Origin: DASVWZ01 sp963715675
Lineage (GTDB): Bacteria; Acidobacteriota; Terriglobia; Terriglobales; Acidobacteriaceae
DNA: 64,000 nt
NCBI GenBank assembly: GCA_963715675.1
Contig: OY970265.1
Coordinates: forward strand, 3,348,001-3,412,000
Direction: 5' to 3'
Part shown: positions 25,834 to 35,391 of the stretch, piece by piece
How positions within the stretch are numbered: the first letter of the stretch is position 1
Layout: every line of letters begins with the position of its first letter
Translations under genes and position numbers: made by a program
The notes under the pieces: generated by a model
Database searches by the model: none
What the model was told of the DNA's origin: nothing
The model's input: the letters and a program-made list of their open reading frames with translations, nothing else

Positions 25834-26167
25834 GTGAACCCCCGAGAGAATTCGACCAGTTTTCCCGATAACCATAACAGCACGGGCCTGAGGTTTGCAG
25901 TTCGACGAGCGCAGGGGAGGTCTATACCAAACTTGTTCGAATGGTAACAGAATCCAGGGCAGTGGTAAAGGAAAAGGCAAGGCGTTGAAGGAGGCGAAAA
26001 GGGGCCAAAATGGCCCTCAGCGAGACGCTGGGACAATGTGTCTCATCCATGGCAGGTTGTGGTCTTAATCTAAGTCCTTGCTTAAGAATGGGTTAGGTCC
26101 GTGCCAGCTTGGGTCATGCACTTGCACGGAACAGGTCGTGCCCCGCTCGTCGGGGAACGCACACGCT

Positions 26168-26588
26168 ATGCACAAAGTCGCCCGGAAAATACGACTTTGC
26201 TGCTTCGCCTTTCGGATGGCTCTTGCTGGCGTCGAACCTGCTGTTCGCCCAGCCTGTGAAGATTGCCAAGGACTTGCGCAATCTCCAGTCGCGGCAGTGG
26301 GTGAATGTGATTGTGCAGTATAGTGTCCCGCCGACACATAAGCACTTCAGCGAGGTTGTGGTCAAGGGCGGTTCAGTACAGGAGAACCTGCCGCTCATTA
26401 ATGCCGCTGCATTTACGGTAAAGGCCGGTTTTCTGGCGGCGCTGGCGAATGACCCAAACGTGGCTTACATTTCACCCGATCGCAAGGGTACAGCCACGGC
26501 AACGTTACCGATTTCTATGATAAGCCGTCCTGGCGCCATACGCCTGGCCCCAGGGCCTGAATGGAAGCGGCATCGGCGTCGCGGTGAT
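26168..26588 (+). pseudogene. Decayed 5' end of an S8 (subtilisin) peptidase
   Basis: Three frames join into the start of a secreted subtilisin. Leader MHKVARKIRLCCFAF runs into GWLLLASNLLFAQP (frameshift ~26215). Then comes the I9-type propeptide KDLRNLQSRQWVNVIVQYSV and NDPNVAYISPDRKG. After another shift, NGSGIGVAVI, the strand leading to the catalytic Asp, is reached at ~26570-26588, where the match stops. The catalytic residues are absent. It abuts a deoC remnant on the opposite strand. Confidence 0.72.
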
Positions 26589-26896
26589 CCGTTCCCGATC
26601 GCCGGACTTCAGCGCGCCGATATTTAACACCATGTCAATCTCTCGGGCACCCAAGCGGAGAGCTTCTGACGCCTCAAGTCGCTTGACGCTGGTCAAGGTG
26701 ACGTCCAGAGGGAATCCCACCACGGTTGCTACTTTTGGGTCGGATCCCCGTAGCTGCGAAACCGCCATCTCGACATAACTGGCGTTTACCACCGCGGCTG
26801 CAAAAGCGAAGTCTTGAGCTTCGCGGCAAAGCTGCGTAATTTGCTGGCGGTCGCTTCCGGGCGCAGGTTGGTATGGTCGATCATCTTCGCCAGAAT
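26588..26896 (-). pseudogene. deoC: Decayed deoC (deoxyribose-phosphate aldolase) fragment
   Basis: On the minus strand LAKMIDHTNLRPEATASK begins in one frame (~26896-26845) and continues after a frameshift as ITQLCREAQDFAFAAAVVNA, then VVGFPLDVT, EASEALRLGAREIDMVLNIG and ALKSGD. This is roughly the first half of DeoC. The catalytic Schiff-base lysine region is missing because the match ends at ~26588, where the subtilisin fragment starts. Non-functional. Confidence 0.78.
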
Positions 26897-27742
26897 TGGC
26901 ACCCAGAAACGACACTCCGCGCTGTCATCCACGCAGGAGGCTTGAGTGGAAAATATGGTTCGTGTTTCTAAACTTCCCGACAGCCCAGCACCATTCGTGT
27001 AATGCCATAGTATTACGCCACGATCGAAGTCCTGTGAACCCGGTTCCCTGACTTTGTGCCTCACGAACTCTTGATATTTTGTGGACAAGGCCATCAGTCG
27101 CAATTCTAAACCGAAAATACGAAAAACACGGCAACCGTGAAACTTGCTCTGTCATGGCGGAACAGCGGTTCGTAATCCTAAGTACATCGGCAAAATTCCA
27201 AGCATGGCCACATGCGAAAGTTGCCACATCAAGTTTTTCGTCCCGCTGGATTTCGCTAACGACCCGGAAGGCGCTCTGAAGATCACCTAGGGGCGGGGTA
27301 TCCGATGCGCTCCGACGCCGGACATGGGGATGCGGCCCCACCGCGACCCCGGTGGCTCACCCGCTTCCCCTAGGGATGGCTCTCATCAAGGGGCGGACTT
27401 GTATCTGGTTCGCCTTTGGGGCGGCGTATCCGGTGCACCCCCAGTGTCCGGTGTCGCGGTGAAGCCGCAGCCCGATGTCAGTTGTCCAGCCAGTCCTGTG
27501 CTCGGAAGCTGCAAAGAAATGCACCCTGGATCCGGCACAGGGCTCGGGCAAATTGCGCCAAGTCACTGAACTTAAAGGAAAATGACGCGAGAGCGGAGAA
27601 TGGCATTAAAGCTGCATCGGTTTGTATGTCTATCTAGTTAATAGGCAATTGGAGGTAGGATCTGCCCTCCACACAAGCTGGGCACGACGCAGCCAGAACA
27701 GCCCGGCCCCAATCAGTCTCCGCGAAACCGGCCGGGGATGAG
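26897..27742. other. Long non-coding stretch before the Hdr/Qmo-like operon
   Basis: No supported gene in about 850 bases. It contains CCTAGGGG at ~27287 and its complement CCCCTAGG at ~27367, and two imperfect direct copies of GGGGCGGNGTATCCGRTGC at about 27290 and 27417. The promoter of the downstream operon should lie in the last ~150 bases; I could not pick a convincing -35/-10 pair. Confidence 0.45.
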
Positions 27743-29134
27743 ATGAAGCCAGGCGAGACGGAGACAACCATCGATTCTTCAGTCCTCCCGTTCACGTCGG
27801 GGGGCTTGGAGAACGGCGATGAACCCGCGAGCCAGAAGGCCTCGGATCGGAATCTGTTGGAACTGGAACCTCGTGATTCGACCCAACTAAGGTCGAAACG
27901 GACTGCCACGAAACGGCCGGTCTTCCCAGATTTCGGTTGGCGATTTCACGGCCGAACGGTAGGCGTCCTTCCGGACCAATCTTCTCTGCTGCAGGTGCCC
28001 GGACGAATGGCCACCGCAACACTTCTGTCCCGCTACTGCGCCGATGGCGCTTCCTTGATGTCCTGCCTGCAATGCGGGGCGTGTACGGCGAGCTGCAATC
28101 TCGCAGCAAAGGGAAACCTGTTCCCCCGTCGTCAATTGACCTTGTTTCAGCTCGGTCAAAAAGACAGGCTGATGGCCGACCCGAACATCTGGTTTTGCTT
28201 CAATTGCACGGACTGCTCGGCACAGTGCCCGGCCAATGCCCGGCCAGGCAGAATCATGGCAGGCATTCGCCAGATGGCAGTGGAGCACTATTCGACGCCG
28301 CGTTTTCTGGGCCGATTCAGCCGTGAGCCGAAAGGCTTTCCCGTTCTGTTCTTGATGGCCACCCTCCTGCTGCTGGCGGCGATTGCCATTGGCGGATCGT
28401 TTTCGCCCCAAGTCAGCCCGGTGCGCTACGCCAGCCTGCTTCCACACTTGACCTTGAACCTCTTTTTTTGTGGGACTGCGGGTTTCGCACTCATCAGCGC
28501 AATTGCCGGCGCAGCGAAGGCGTGGAAGGCATTCGCCGGTGAATCACTTTGGAGGGCCGACCTTGAGCATCTTTATCCAGCCGCGCGTACCGTGATGCGC
28601 GACACCCTACTCCACAAGAGCTTTTCTGGCTGCCAGCAATTTCCGCTCAGCCGATGGGCGCATTTGTCCATGTTCTACAGCTTCCTGGTCTTGTTTGCGC
28701 TGGCGGGAGTGGCGGCGATGCTGATCCTGGTGGGCTCTCCGTATCCCTTTGGTGCTCTGCACCCGCTCAAGATCATCGGCAATACGGCTGGGGTGGCCAT
28801 GATTCTCGGGAATGTGTATTTCCTCTATCAAAGGCGCCTTGCATCCCGGAATGGGGATCCGAGTTCGTGGTCCGATTGGGCTTTGCTCCTGAATCTGCTG
28901 CTGGTGAGCGTCAGCGGGATGCTGGTGGAGGTGTTCCGTTATGCCGATATCGCCAACCTGGCGTATCCCACCTACTTCGCGCATCTGGTATTCGTATTCG
29001 TTCTTTTCGTCGGCCTCGCGCACTCCAAACTGGCCCACGTGGTCTATCGGACCATGGCTCTCACCTCCCGGCAGTATGAAGCGCTCGCGGATATGACTCG
29101 CGCACACCTGGAGAAAAGGAAAGTGGCGGCATGA
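27743..29134 (+). CDS. QmoC-like membrane subunit (HdrC-HdrE fusion)
   Basis: 463 aa. Two 4Fe-4S motifs, Cys108/111/114/118 and Cys152/155/158/162, form an HdrC-like domain. Six hydrophobic helices follow (~195-440), typical of HdrE/NarI-type cytochrome b, with His in RWAHLSMFYSF and AHLVFVF as possible heme ligands. This layout is that of QmoC, which links soluble Hdr-like subunits to the quinone pool. The first ~88 residues are disordered and unlike the family, so ATG 28007 is a possible true start. The stop overlaps the next gene start (ATGA). It opens a four-gene operon. Confidence 0.85.
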   Translation: MKPGETETTIDSSVLPFTSGGLENGDEPASQKASDRNLLELEPRDSTQLRSKRTATKRPVFPDFGWRFHGRTVGVLPDQSSLLQVPGRMATATLLSRYCADGASLMSCLQCGACTASCNLAAKGNLFPRRQLTLFQLGQKDRLMADPNIWFCFNCTDCSAQCPANARPGRIMAGIRQMAVEHYSTPRFLGRFSREPKGFPVLFLMATLLLLAAIAIGGSFSPQVSPVRYASLLPHLTLNLFFCGTAGFALISAIAGAAKAWKAFAGESLWRADLEHLYPAARTVMRDTLLHKSFSGCQQFPLSRWAHLSMFYSFLVLFALAGVAAMLILVGSPYPFGALHPLKIIGNTAGVAMILGNVYFLYQRRLASRNGDPSSWSDWALLLNLLLVSVSGMLVEVFRYADIANLAYPTYFAHLVFVFVLFVGLAHSKLAHVVYRTMALTSRQYEALADMTRAHLEKRKVAA

Positions 29135-30078
29135 GCAAAAAAGAGGCGAACAGACAGACGATAGTTGCGAAACACCTGCCGGCAGAAGCACAGGAGGAAG
29201 GCAACTCCCTTGCAGACGAAGCACTGGTCAGTGCTTATGAGCGGATGAGGGATGAGAATCCAGAGGGCGAGGGAAGCGCCTACCCGAATATCCGCCACCT
29301 CTACGGGACACCCTTGGAGCGAGAAAAAGATCGCCGGGAAATCCGGGCCAGGGCGCAGAAGTCGAGAGTAGAGATGCAGGAATGGTACGAGATGGCACGC
29401 ACCAAGCCCTGCACATGGTGGCTTGAAAACCATCTTGTTGCCCGGCATGCCCTCAAAAGCTGCATTGCCTGCGGAGTCTGTACTTCTCTGTGCCCGGCAG
29501 CCCAGTACTACACCGACTACAATCCGCGGGTGATTGTGGACGTCGCGCTGTCCGGAAACGAGGAGCGCATCGTGGAACTCCTCAAATCTGAAATGCTCTG
29601 GTACTGCGGCCAGTGCGGTTCTTGCAAGCCGAAGTGTTCTCGGGAAAACAATCTGATGGGCCTGATCTCCTCGTTGCGTTTCTTGGCGCAACTGAAGGGA
29701 TATCACCTCTGCAGCATTCGGGGACGCCAGCAATACGCCGCTCGCCACCTCTGGGGAGGCAACCTCTGGAACCGTGCTTGCAGCCTTTACTTTCGAAATG
29801 TGGATGGGGAGAGCCATCCGGATTTCGGCCCACGCTATGCGAAGTACCACTCCGAGGTCGATCAGCAGATGACCCGCCTGGGCGCGAGCCCGGACGCCAA
29901 GGGCCAGTTTGGTGGACGCAAGGTTCCCCCCGAAACCCTCGAGGAACTGCGTTCCTGCGTCGCCTGGGGCGGCACACTGGCGCTTTGGAATCGGTTGGAA
30001 GAAGAGGCAGGCGAAGACGCCGAGAAGTTAGGCCTGTCGATCGACGAGTATTACGAGCGAGTGCGATCCGAGGGGTAG
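29131..30078 (+). CDS. HdrC-like 4Fe-4S protein
   Basis: 315-aa soluble protein with two [4Fe-4S] motifs, Cys111/114/117/121 (CIACGVCTSLCP) and Cys159/162/165/169 (CGQCGSCKPKC). The N-terminal ~100 residues are charged, and the C-terminal ~140 residues are an extension beyond the ferredoxin core. Family knowledge: HdrC passes electrons between HdrA flavin and the HdrB active site. It overlaps the upstream gene by 4 nt and lies 20 nt before the HdrB-like gene. Confidence 0.83.
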   Translation: MSKKEANRQTIVAKHLPAEAQEEGNSLADEALVSAYERMRDENPEGEGSAYPNIRHLYGTPLEREKDRREIRARAQKSRVEMQEWYEMARTKPCTWWLENHLVARHALKSCIACGVCTSLCPAAQYYTDYNPRVIVDVALSGNEERIVELLKSEMLWYCGQCGSCKPKCSRENNLMGLISSLRFLAQLKGYHLCSIRGRQQYAARHLWGGNLWNRACSLYFRNVDGESHPDFGPRYAKYHSEVDQQMTRLGASPDAKGQFGGRKVPPETLEELRSCVAWGGTLALWNRLEEEAGEDAEKLGLSIDEYYERVRSEG

Positions 30079-30098
30079 ACACAAGAAGGAAGACGCTG

Positions 30099-31130
30099 AT
30101 GGTCATGCCTGCAATCCTGCCGGATATAGCGACGAAGGAAATTCCGGAGAACGATTTTTTCCTTACGCCAAGCTGCATCCTGGGAGCCATTAACCCCGGC
30201 ACAGAAGTCCTCATCAGCCGAATCTATGATCTGTTGGACTTGCGCTGGAAGGCCGCCGGAGACCGGCCCGACTCGCAGTGCACATGCTGCACCGGCATCT
30301 TGTCTCATGGCGACGTCATGTCGATGGAAAGCACGTTGCTCGTCGTCGCACGTCTGTGGTCCATAGCCGCAGAACTGGGCTTCGAGAACATCACGACGTC
30401 CTGTGTGACGTCTTTTGCGATCCATGCGGAATGCCTGGAAATGTACGAGCATGAGCCGGACCTGCACGAGCGTGTGGACAGGTGGCTCCAGGAAGCGTGC
30501 GGCCGCAGGCTGCAAATTCCCCGACACGTGGTTCATGCCAGTGACATCGTTTATCGCTATCGCGATGCTCTGGCGGAATTCATGACGTACCGCTTGGTCG
30601 AAAAAAAGACCGGCCGGCCATTGCGCGTGGTCGATCATGTCGGATGCCACTATGCCAAAGTCTTTCCGGAAAAAGCCATTGGCGGCTCGGACTGCTGCGA
30701 CGTTCTTACTGGGATGATCCGTGCCTGGGGCGGCGAGACCGTGGATTACCCTGAGCGACGCCATTGCTGCGGCATGGGTTTTCGGCAATGCATGATCCGC
30801 CCTAACCGCGGTTACACCATGGCGTGTGTTCTGAAGAAGCTGGAAAGCATGGACCCGTGGAAGCCAGATGCGATCATCACCAATTGCCCTGGTTGCAATG
30901 TTCTGCTGGACAAAGAGCAATGGGCTGTCCGGCAACTGACGGGTACAACCTACGACATCCCCACGCTTTCTTACAGCGAACTGGCTGGATTACTTCTGGG
31001 ATGGGATCCTTATGATGTTGTGGGGATTCAAGCGCATACGGTCCCGGTCGAGCCTCTTCTCGACAAGATTGGCATTTCCTACGACAAGTCCAAAGAATGG
31101 TTCTCCCCGGAGAAGATCGAGGTTGTCTGA
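30099..31130 (+). CDS. HdrB-like CCG-domain protein
   Basis: 343 aa with two CCG-type cysteine modules: TPSCILGAINPG with CTCCTG (Cys26, 61, 63, 64) and SCVTS (Cys102); then VGCHYAKVFPE (Cys183), HCCGMGFR (Cys223/224) and NCPGCN (Cys263/266). In HdrB such modules hold the unusual [4Fe-4S] clusters that cleave a disulfide. ATG at 30099 is preceded by AAGGAAG; the open frame extends far upstream inside the HdrC gene but is antisense to family alignment. The partner disulfide is unknown; DsrC coded nearby is a candidate. Confidence 0.85.
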   Translation: MVMPAILPDIATKEIPENDFFLTPSCILGAINPGTEVLISRIYDLLDLRWKAAGDRPDSQCTCCTGILSHGDVMSMESTLLVVARLWSIAAELGFENITTSCVTSFAIHAECLEMYEHEPDLHERVDRWLQEACGRRLQIPRHVVHASDIVYRYRDALAEFMTYRLVEKKTGRPLRVVDHVGCHYAKVFPEKAIGGSDCCDVLTGMIRAWGGETVDYPERRHCCGMGFRQCMIRPNRGYTMACVLKKLESMDPWKPDAIITNCPGCNVLLDKEQWAVRQLTGTTYDIPTLSYSELAGLLLGWDPYDVVGIQAHTVPVEPLLDKIGISYDKSKEWFSPEKIEVV

Positions 31131-31139
31131 CAACGTGAT

Positions 31140-32264
31140 ATGACAAAGCAGGCATGCATTATCGGCGGCGGCGTGGCAGGCATGCAAGTAGCGATTGTCC
31201 TGGGCACGCTCGGAATACCATCGGTGTTAGTGGAAAAGTCCCCGAGACTGGGTGGCCGCGTGCCCATGCTCTCGCGGACCTTTCCGTTCTTCAATGATGA
31301 CGGGTTCAATGATGGTAAGGAGTTCACCGATACGCTGGAACGAGACCTCAGGTCGACACCTCTGGCTGAGATTCGCCTCAACACCACGGTCACAGGTATG
31401 ACTGGAGAGCTTTCGAATTTCAATCTCCAGTTGAGCGATGGCAGTTCTGTGGACGCGGGGGCAGTGGTCGTGGCCACTGGATTTGAGCCGTTTGACCCTT
31501 CCAGTCTCAAGGAATATGGATACGGAATCTACCCCAATGTCATTACGGCGTCAGAATTGGAGTGGATGCTGAATCCGCGCGGGCCGACGGGCGGGGCATT
31601 GCTGCGCCGTAGCGATGGGGAGAAAGCGGAGCGGCTCGCAATCGTTTTCTGCGTAGGCTCGCGCAACCGGCGTATTGGAGCGCCGTTCTGCTCCCGCATT
31701 TGCTGTTCCTACAGCACAAAACAGGCCAGCACGGTCATGGAACGAAACCCCGAAGCCTTTGTCGCTTGCTTTTACATGGATGTCCGCACCTACGACCGCG
31801 GCTTCGAAGAGATGTACTCGCTGGCACAGGAGCGCGGGGTGAAGTACATTCGCGGGCGCGTCTCCATGTGCAAGCAGCTTCCCGATGGATCCATCTCCGT
31901 CCGGGCCGAAAACACGCTCATCAACCGGCCTTTCTCAGGAGAGTTCGATCTAGTCTCACTCTCCACGGGAATGCGGCCCTGCAAAGGCATAGAACAGCTT
32001 GCGAACGTCCTGGGAATCAGCCGTGGTCCGGATGGGTTTTTCCTTTGCCGGGAATGGTTCCGTCACCCCCACGACGCAACCCGCGAGGGCGTCTATCTTG
32101 CTGGATGCGCCACTGGAATAAAGCCGATTCGTAACTGCATGATCGATGGGGCGTCGGTGGCATCCCGCGTGGCCGCTGTCCTCCGCGAGGCTGATGCCAA
32201 GTCGCTGATAACGGGCCCTCCCGGTATGCGATGCGACACTGGATGGCGCGCATCCGACCGCTAG
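31140..32264 (+). CDS. HdrA/QmoA-like FAD protein
   Basis: 374-aa flavoprotein. The FAD-binding Rossmann motif GGGVAGMQ is at 9-16, with ATGFEPFDP, the HdrA cluster motif CVGSRN (Cys171) plus CSRICCSYSTKQA (Cys184/188/189), and the C-terminal YLAGCATGIKPI. It lacks the extra ferredoxin domains of methanogen HdrA and has the size of QmoA or the sulfur-oxidiser sHdrA. It is the last gene of the operon, 9 nt after the HdrB-like gene. Confidence 0.86.
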   Translation: MTKQACIIGGGVAGMQVAIVLGTLGIPSVLVEKSPRLGGRVPMLSRTFPFFNDDGFNDGKEFTDTLERDLRSTPLAEIRLNTTVTGMTGELSNFNLQLSDGSSVDAGAVVVATGFEPFDPSSLKEYGYGIYPNVITASELEWMLNPRGPTGGALLRRSDGEKAERLAIVFCVGSRNRRIGAPFCSRICCSYSTKQASTVMERNPEAFVACFYMDVRTYDRGFEEMYSLAQERGVKYIRGRVSMCKQLPDGSISVRAENTLINRPFSGEFDLVSLSTGMRPCKGIEQLANVLGISRGPDGFFLCREWFRHPHDATREGVYLAGCATGIKPIRNCMIDGASVASRVAAVLREADAKSLITGPPGMRCDTGWRASDR

Positions 32265-32543
32265 GCGAACGGTCGCCCAGTATCCCTGGCTATTCCCTGC
32301 TAGAAGAGACGTCCGCCTAAGCCTGGCGCGTCTCGGCCGCTGTCAAGGGAAGGGCGGTTGATCTCAAATCTTCCAATAACCTTTCCACGCTGTAACGGTC
32401 GACTGTTAGCCATCGAAAGCCATACCCTTCATCACGGGCCGACCGGTTGCATCTCGGATTGGACCCATTCCGCAAACCTGGCCCACTCTCGAATCCTTGC
32501 CGGACATAACGTCTCCAAAATGACTTACTCCGGTGGTTTCATA
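32265..32543. other. Convergent intergenic gap
   Basis: About 280 bases between the convergent Hdr-like and DsrC-MK operons. No gene and no clear terminator hairpin seen. Confidence 0.5.
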
Positions 32544-33758
32544 TCACTGTGTCACCAGATGGAGCCGATCCTGGTTCTTGGACTGGCGCTCACGTGCCCA
32601 CTGGGCGATGTCTGCGATGGCCGCTACGGCATGGGTGATATTCGCCTCGGTGTTGAACGCTCCCACCGAGAACCTGACTCCGCCGTCTGTCTTCTCGGTT
32701 CCGAGCTGCCTGTGTACAAGCGGTGCGCAATGGAGGCCGGTGCGCGTCGCAATGCTGTAGTCGACGTCGAGCATGACTCCCACATGAGATGGGTCGACAC
32801 CTTCCAGGTTCATGAGAATGGTTGAGAGATGGTTGTCGAGATTGTCGCAGCAATAGAGCTTCGCGCCCTCGATGGTGCGCAGGCCGGCGACGAGTTTTCT
32901 GGTGAGCGCCATTTCCTTCCGGTGGACGTTCGTGACTCCCTGCGCGTCGAGCCAATCCTGTCCGGCCCACAACGACGCCACTCCCATCATGTTTGGCGTT
33001 CCGTATTCAAGGCGCCATGGATACTCGACAAGGTGATATGGGTCCGCCGAGCGCACGCCCGTGCCACCGCTGCGAACCTGGCGGATGTCGACGTGCTTGC
33101 GCACCGAGAGTCCACCGATTCCCATGGCTCCCATCAGGGCTTTGTGCCCGGTGAACGCGAGCACATCGATATTCATCTCTTTCATGTTGATGGGAATGAC
33201 GCCCGCGGTCTGAGCGGCATCCACGACGAAGGTGAGCCCATGTTCACGGCAAATCGCCCCAATCTCTTTAATCGGCTGGACCGTGCCGATGACGTTCGAC
33301 CCGTGGTTTACGATCACCACACGCGTGTTTGGGCGGATCGCCTTGCGAACAGCGTCGGGCTCGATGAATCCCTGAGAATTGAAGGGCAGGTAGGTGGCTT
33401 CGGCGCCATGATCGCGAACCATGTGGTTAACCGGCCGGATCACGGAATTGTGTTCGAGGTTGGTGGTGATGATGTGGTCGCCCTGGCCAACCAGCCCGGG
33501 AATCGCCAGGTTGAGCGCGTCGGTAACGTTATAGCCGAACACCAAGCGCTCGGGGGCGTCCTCATCGCCACCAAAGAATTTCGTTAGCCGCTTACGAGTT
33601 TTGTCCAACAGCGAGCCAGCCTCGAGCGCCAGATCGTAGCCGCTACGGCCGGGATTCACGCCGTGGGTCCGAAAAAACTCGTCCGTGAACTTGTATACGC
33701 TCTCGGGCTTGGGCCAGACGGTTGCTGCGTTGTCGAAATAGATTAATCGTTCTTCCAT
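32544..33758 (-). CDS. Class V aminotransferase, cysteine desulfurase family
   Basis: 404-aa PLP enzyme. It starts IYFDNAATVWPKP, with LEHNS, VVDAAQTAG, the PLP lysine Lys206 in FTGHKALMG, and the catalytic-loop cysteine Cys344 in TGLHCAPL followed by GGVRFSVGAFNT. Family knowledge: such enzymes take sulfur from L-cysteine as a persulfide on the loop Cys and hand it on. It lies 34 nt after the DsrK-like gene on the same strand, so it is probably part of the dsrC-M-K transcript. Selenocysteine lyase activity cannot be excluded. Confidence 0.86.
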   Translation of the reverse strand: MEERLIYFDNAATVWPKPESVYKFTDEFFRTHGVNPGRSGYDLALEAGSLLDKTRKRLTKFFGGDEDAPERLVFGYNVTDALNLAIPGLVGQGDHIITTNLEHNSVIRPVNHMVRDHGAEATYLPFNSQGFIEPDAVRKAIRPNTRVVIVNHGSNVIGTVQPIKEIGAICREHGLTFVVDAAQTAGVIPINMKEMNIDVLAFTGHKALMGAMGIGGLSVRKHVDIRQVRSGGTGVRSADPYHLVEYPWRLEYGTPNMMGVASLWAGQDWLDAQGVTNVHRKEMALTRKLVAGLRTIEGAKLYCCDNLDNHLSTILMNLEGVDPSHVGVMLDVDYSIATRTGLHCAPLVHRQLGTEKTDGGVRFSVGAFNTEANITHAVAAIADIAQWARERQSKNQDRLHLVTQ

Positions 33759-33792
33759 ATTTATCCCCTAAGAAAGCCGATGACACTCGAAG

Positions 33793-35391
33793 TCAGTGAA
33801 ACTCCCAGTTGATGTATGGCCCCCGCAAATCGCTCATCGCGTTCACAATCAGTTCGGCGAGACCGCCACACAAGATGCCGGATTTTTTCCAAACTCCGTA
33901 GTAGTTAAAGAGGTCGCGGAACTGTCCTTTGCAATTCGAACAAGGGGCGCATACGTATTTCTTTGTCTCCGGCTCTGGACAGTCCGCGAAGGCTTCCAGA
34001 ATCTGCTTCAGCTTTGTTCGACCGGCGACCAGGAATCGCCAGTCTTCAAAATTGAACGACGACATAATGGCGAAGCCGGACCCGCCGCCGCAGCAGTAAT
34101 TTTCCACGCCGTGTGGCGCCATTTCGCGAAACTGGGGGCAAATCGCCTTCAGGATGTCTCGTTGCGGCTTGACAATGCCCATCATGCGGACCATATTGCA
34201 CGGGTCATGCAGCGTAACCGGGAAAGCGTTCCGCGCGGGGTCGAGTTTCAGCCGGCCACTCAACACGATGTCGCGCAGGAAGGTCATAGAGCTTTCGCGG
34301 GGGATGTCGAGGTCCTTCGGTAAAAGCCGGTCGGAGGTGACCATGGAGGCCTTATGTGCGTGTCCACATTCCCCTAGTACAATTTTTTTCACCCCTAGTT
34401 TCTTGGCGGCTCGCATCTGCCGAACGGCAACTCGCACAAACTGGGCGTCGTCGTACCACAGTCCGTAATTCACGCTGTCGTAGCCGGCAAGATCGCTGGA
34501 CATCGTCCAACTGATGCCCGCCGCCTCCAAGATGATGGCGAATGCCATGGGGTTCTCCGGCCAGGCAGAAATTTCTCCGGCGTTGTGAATCAGGAGAACA
34601 TCGGCTCCTTGCTTGTCCCACGGAGTATGGATGTCGAGACCTGTCTGCTCGCGGATCTCTTCGTCGAGAAACTCGATGTCGCCCTTCATCACATCAGCTT
34701 TCAAGCCGGTGCTTGACCCCACACGGAGTTGCAGGACCGATCCCTGCTCATGAAGTTCCTGGGGAGCAATGCCCAGCTCCATGCTGAACAGTTTGCGGAT
34801 CTCGCGCGTGAGAAGCGCGTTGTCCACGCCCATGGGGCAGGCCTGGGCACAGCGGCGGCAAAGGGTACACCGGTAGGCCGATTCGAGCAGCCGCAGGATC
34901 GTGGTGGCGTTGACTTCGATGTCTTCGCCCTTCAGCTTCGCCAGTAATTTGCCGCCGGGCCCGCTGTACTTTTTTACGATGCGACGAAAGAGTTCGCTGC
35001 GAAATGTCGGACGATACACCTCGTCGTGGCCGCTGGCCGTGTAGATAGGGCACGACTCGACGCAAGTCTGGCAACGGACACAGTGGTCGAGAGACAGCGT
35101 GAGCTGTTGCAGGAAAGCCCAGTTGTCCTCGGGCGAGAGCAACCGGTCCAGCCCGGCGATGAAGCGTTCGACGAGTTGTTGTTCTTCGGCTTCAGTCTTT
35201 GGCCGGGCCATACCGACGGCGAGAAAGCCGTCGAGCGAGCAGTCGCAGTTCGCACGAGTTTTATCGGTGAGATGCTTGCGCGGTGGTAACGCGTCAACCC
35301 CATCATAGGGAGGGGGAAGCGGGACCATGTGCTCCGGGACAATCTCGGTGAGTTGGCCAGCCGGGCGCGCAATCTCTTCGATCCTAATCAT
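33793..35391 (-). CDS. DsrK/HdrD-like iron-sulfur CCG protein
   Basis: 532 aa. Two ferredoxin-type clusters, Cys104/107/110/114 (CVRCQTCVESCP) and Cys175/178/181/185 (CTLCRRCAQACP). The C-terminal CCG module has Cys342 (ECGHA), Cys398 (HDPCN), Cys433/434 (YCCGGGSGF) and CAPCSNCK (481/484/487). This is the DsrK/HdrD layout. Family knowledge: DsrK carries the catalytic cluster that reduces the DsrC trisulfide and receives electrons from the cytochrome DsrM. It overlaps the DsrM-like gene by 8 nt. Confidence 0.86.
   Translation of the reverse strand: MIRIEEIARPAGQLTEIVPEHMVPLPPPYDGVDALPPRKHLTDKTRANCDCSLDGFLAVGMARPKTEAEEQQLVERFIAGLDRLLSPEDNWAFLQQLTLSLDHCVRCQTCVESCPIYTASGHDEVYRPTFRSELFRRIVKKYSGPGGKLLAKLKGEDIEVNATTILRLLESAYRCTLCRRCAQACPMGVDNALLTREIRKLFSMELGIAPQELHEQGSVLQLRVGSSTGLKADVMKGDIEFLDEEIREQTGLDIHTPWDKQGADVLLIHNAGEISAWPENPMAFAIILEAAGISWTMSSDLAGYDSVNYGLWYDDAQFVRVAVRQMRAAKKLGVKKIVLGECGHAHKASMVTSDRLLPKDLDIPRESSMTFLRDIVLSGRLKLDPARNAFPVTLHDPCNMVRMMGIVKPQRDILKAICPQFREMAPHGVENYCCGGGSGFAIMSSFNFEDWRFLVAGRTKLKQILEAFADCPEPETKKYVCAPCSNCKGQFRDLFNYYGVWKKSGILCGGLAELIVNAMSDLRGPYINWEFH

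Noticed and set aside
26002..26030. Two small hairpins (GGGCCA/TGGCCC and CAGCG/CGCTG)
   Set aside because: Stems of 5-6 bp without a T-run, upstream of a gene start rather than after a gene end; too weak to call.
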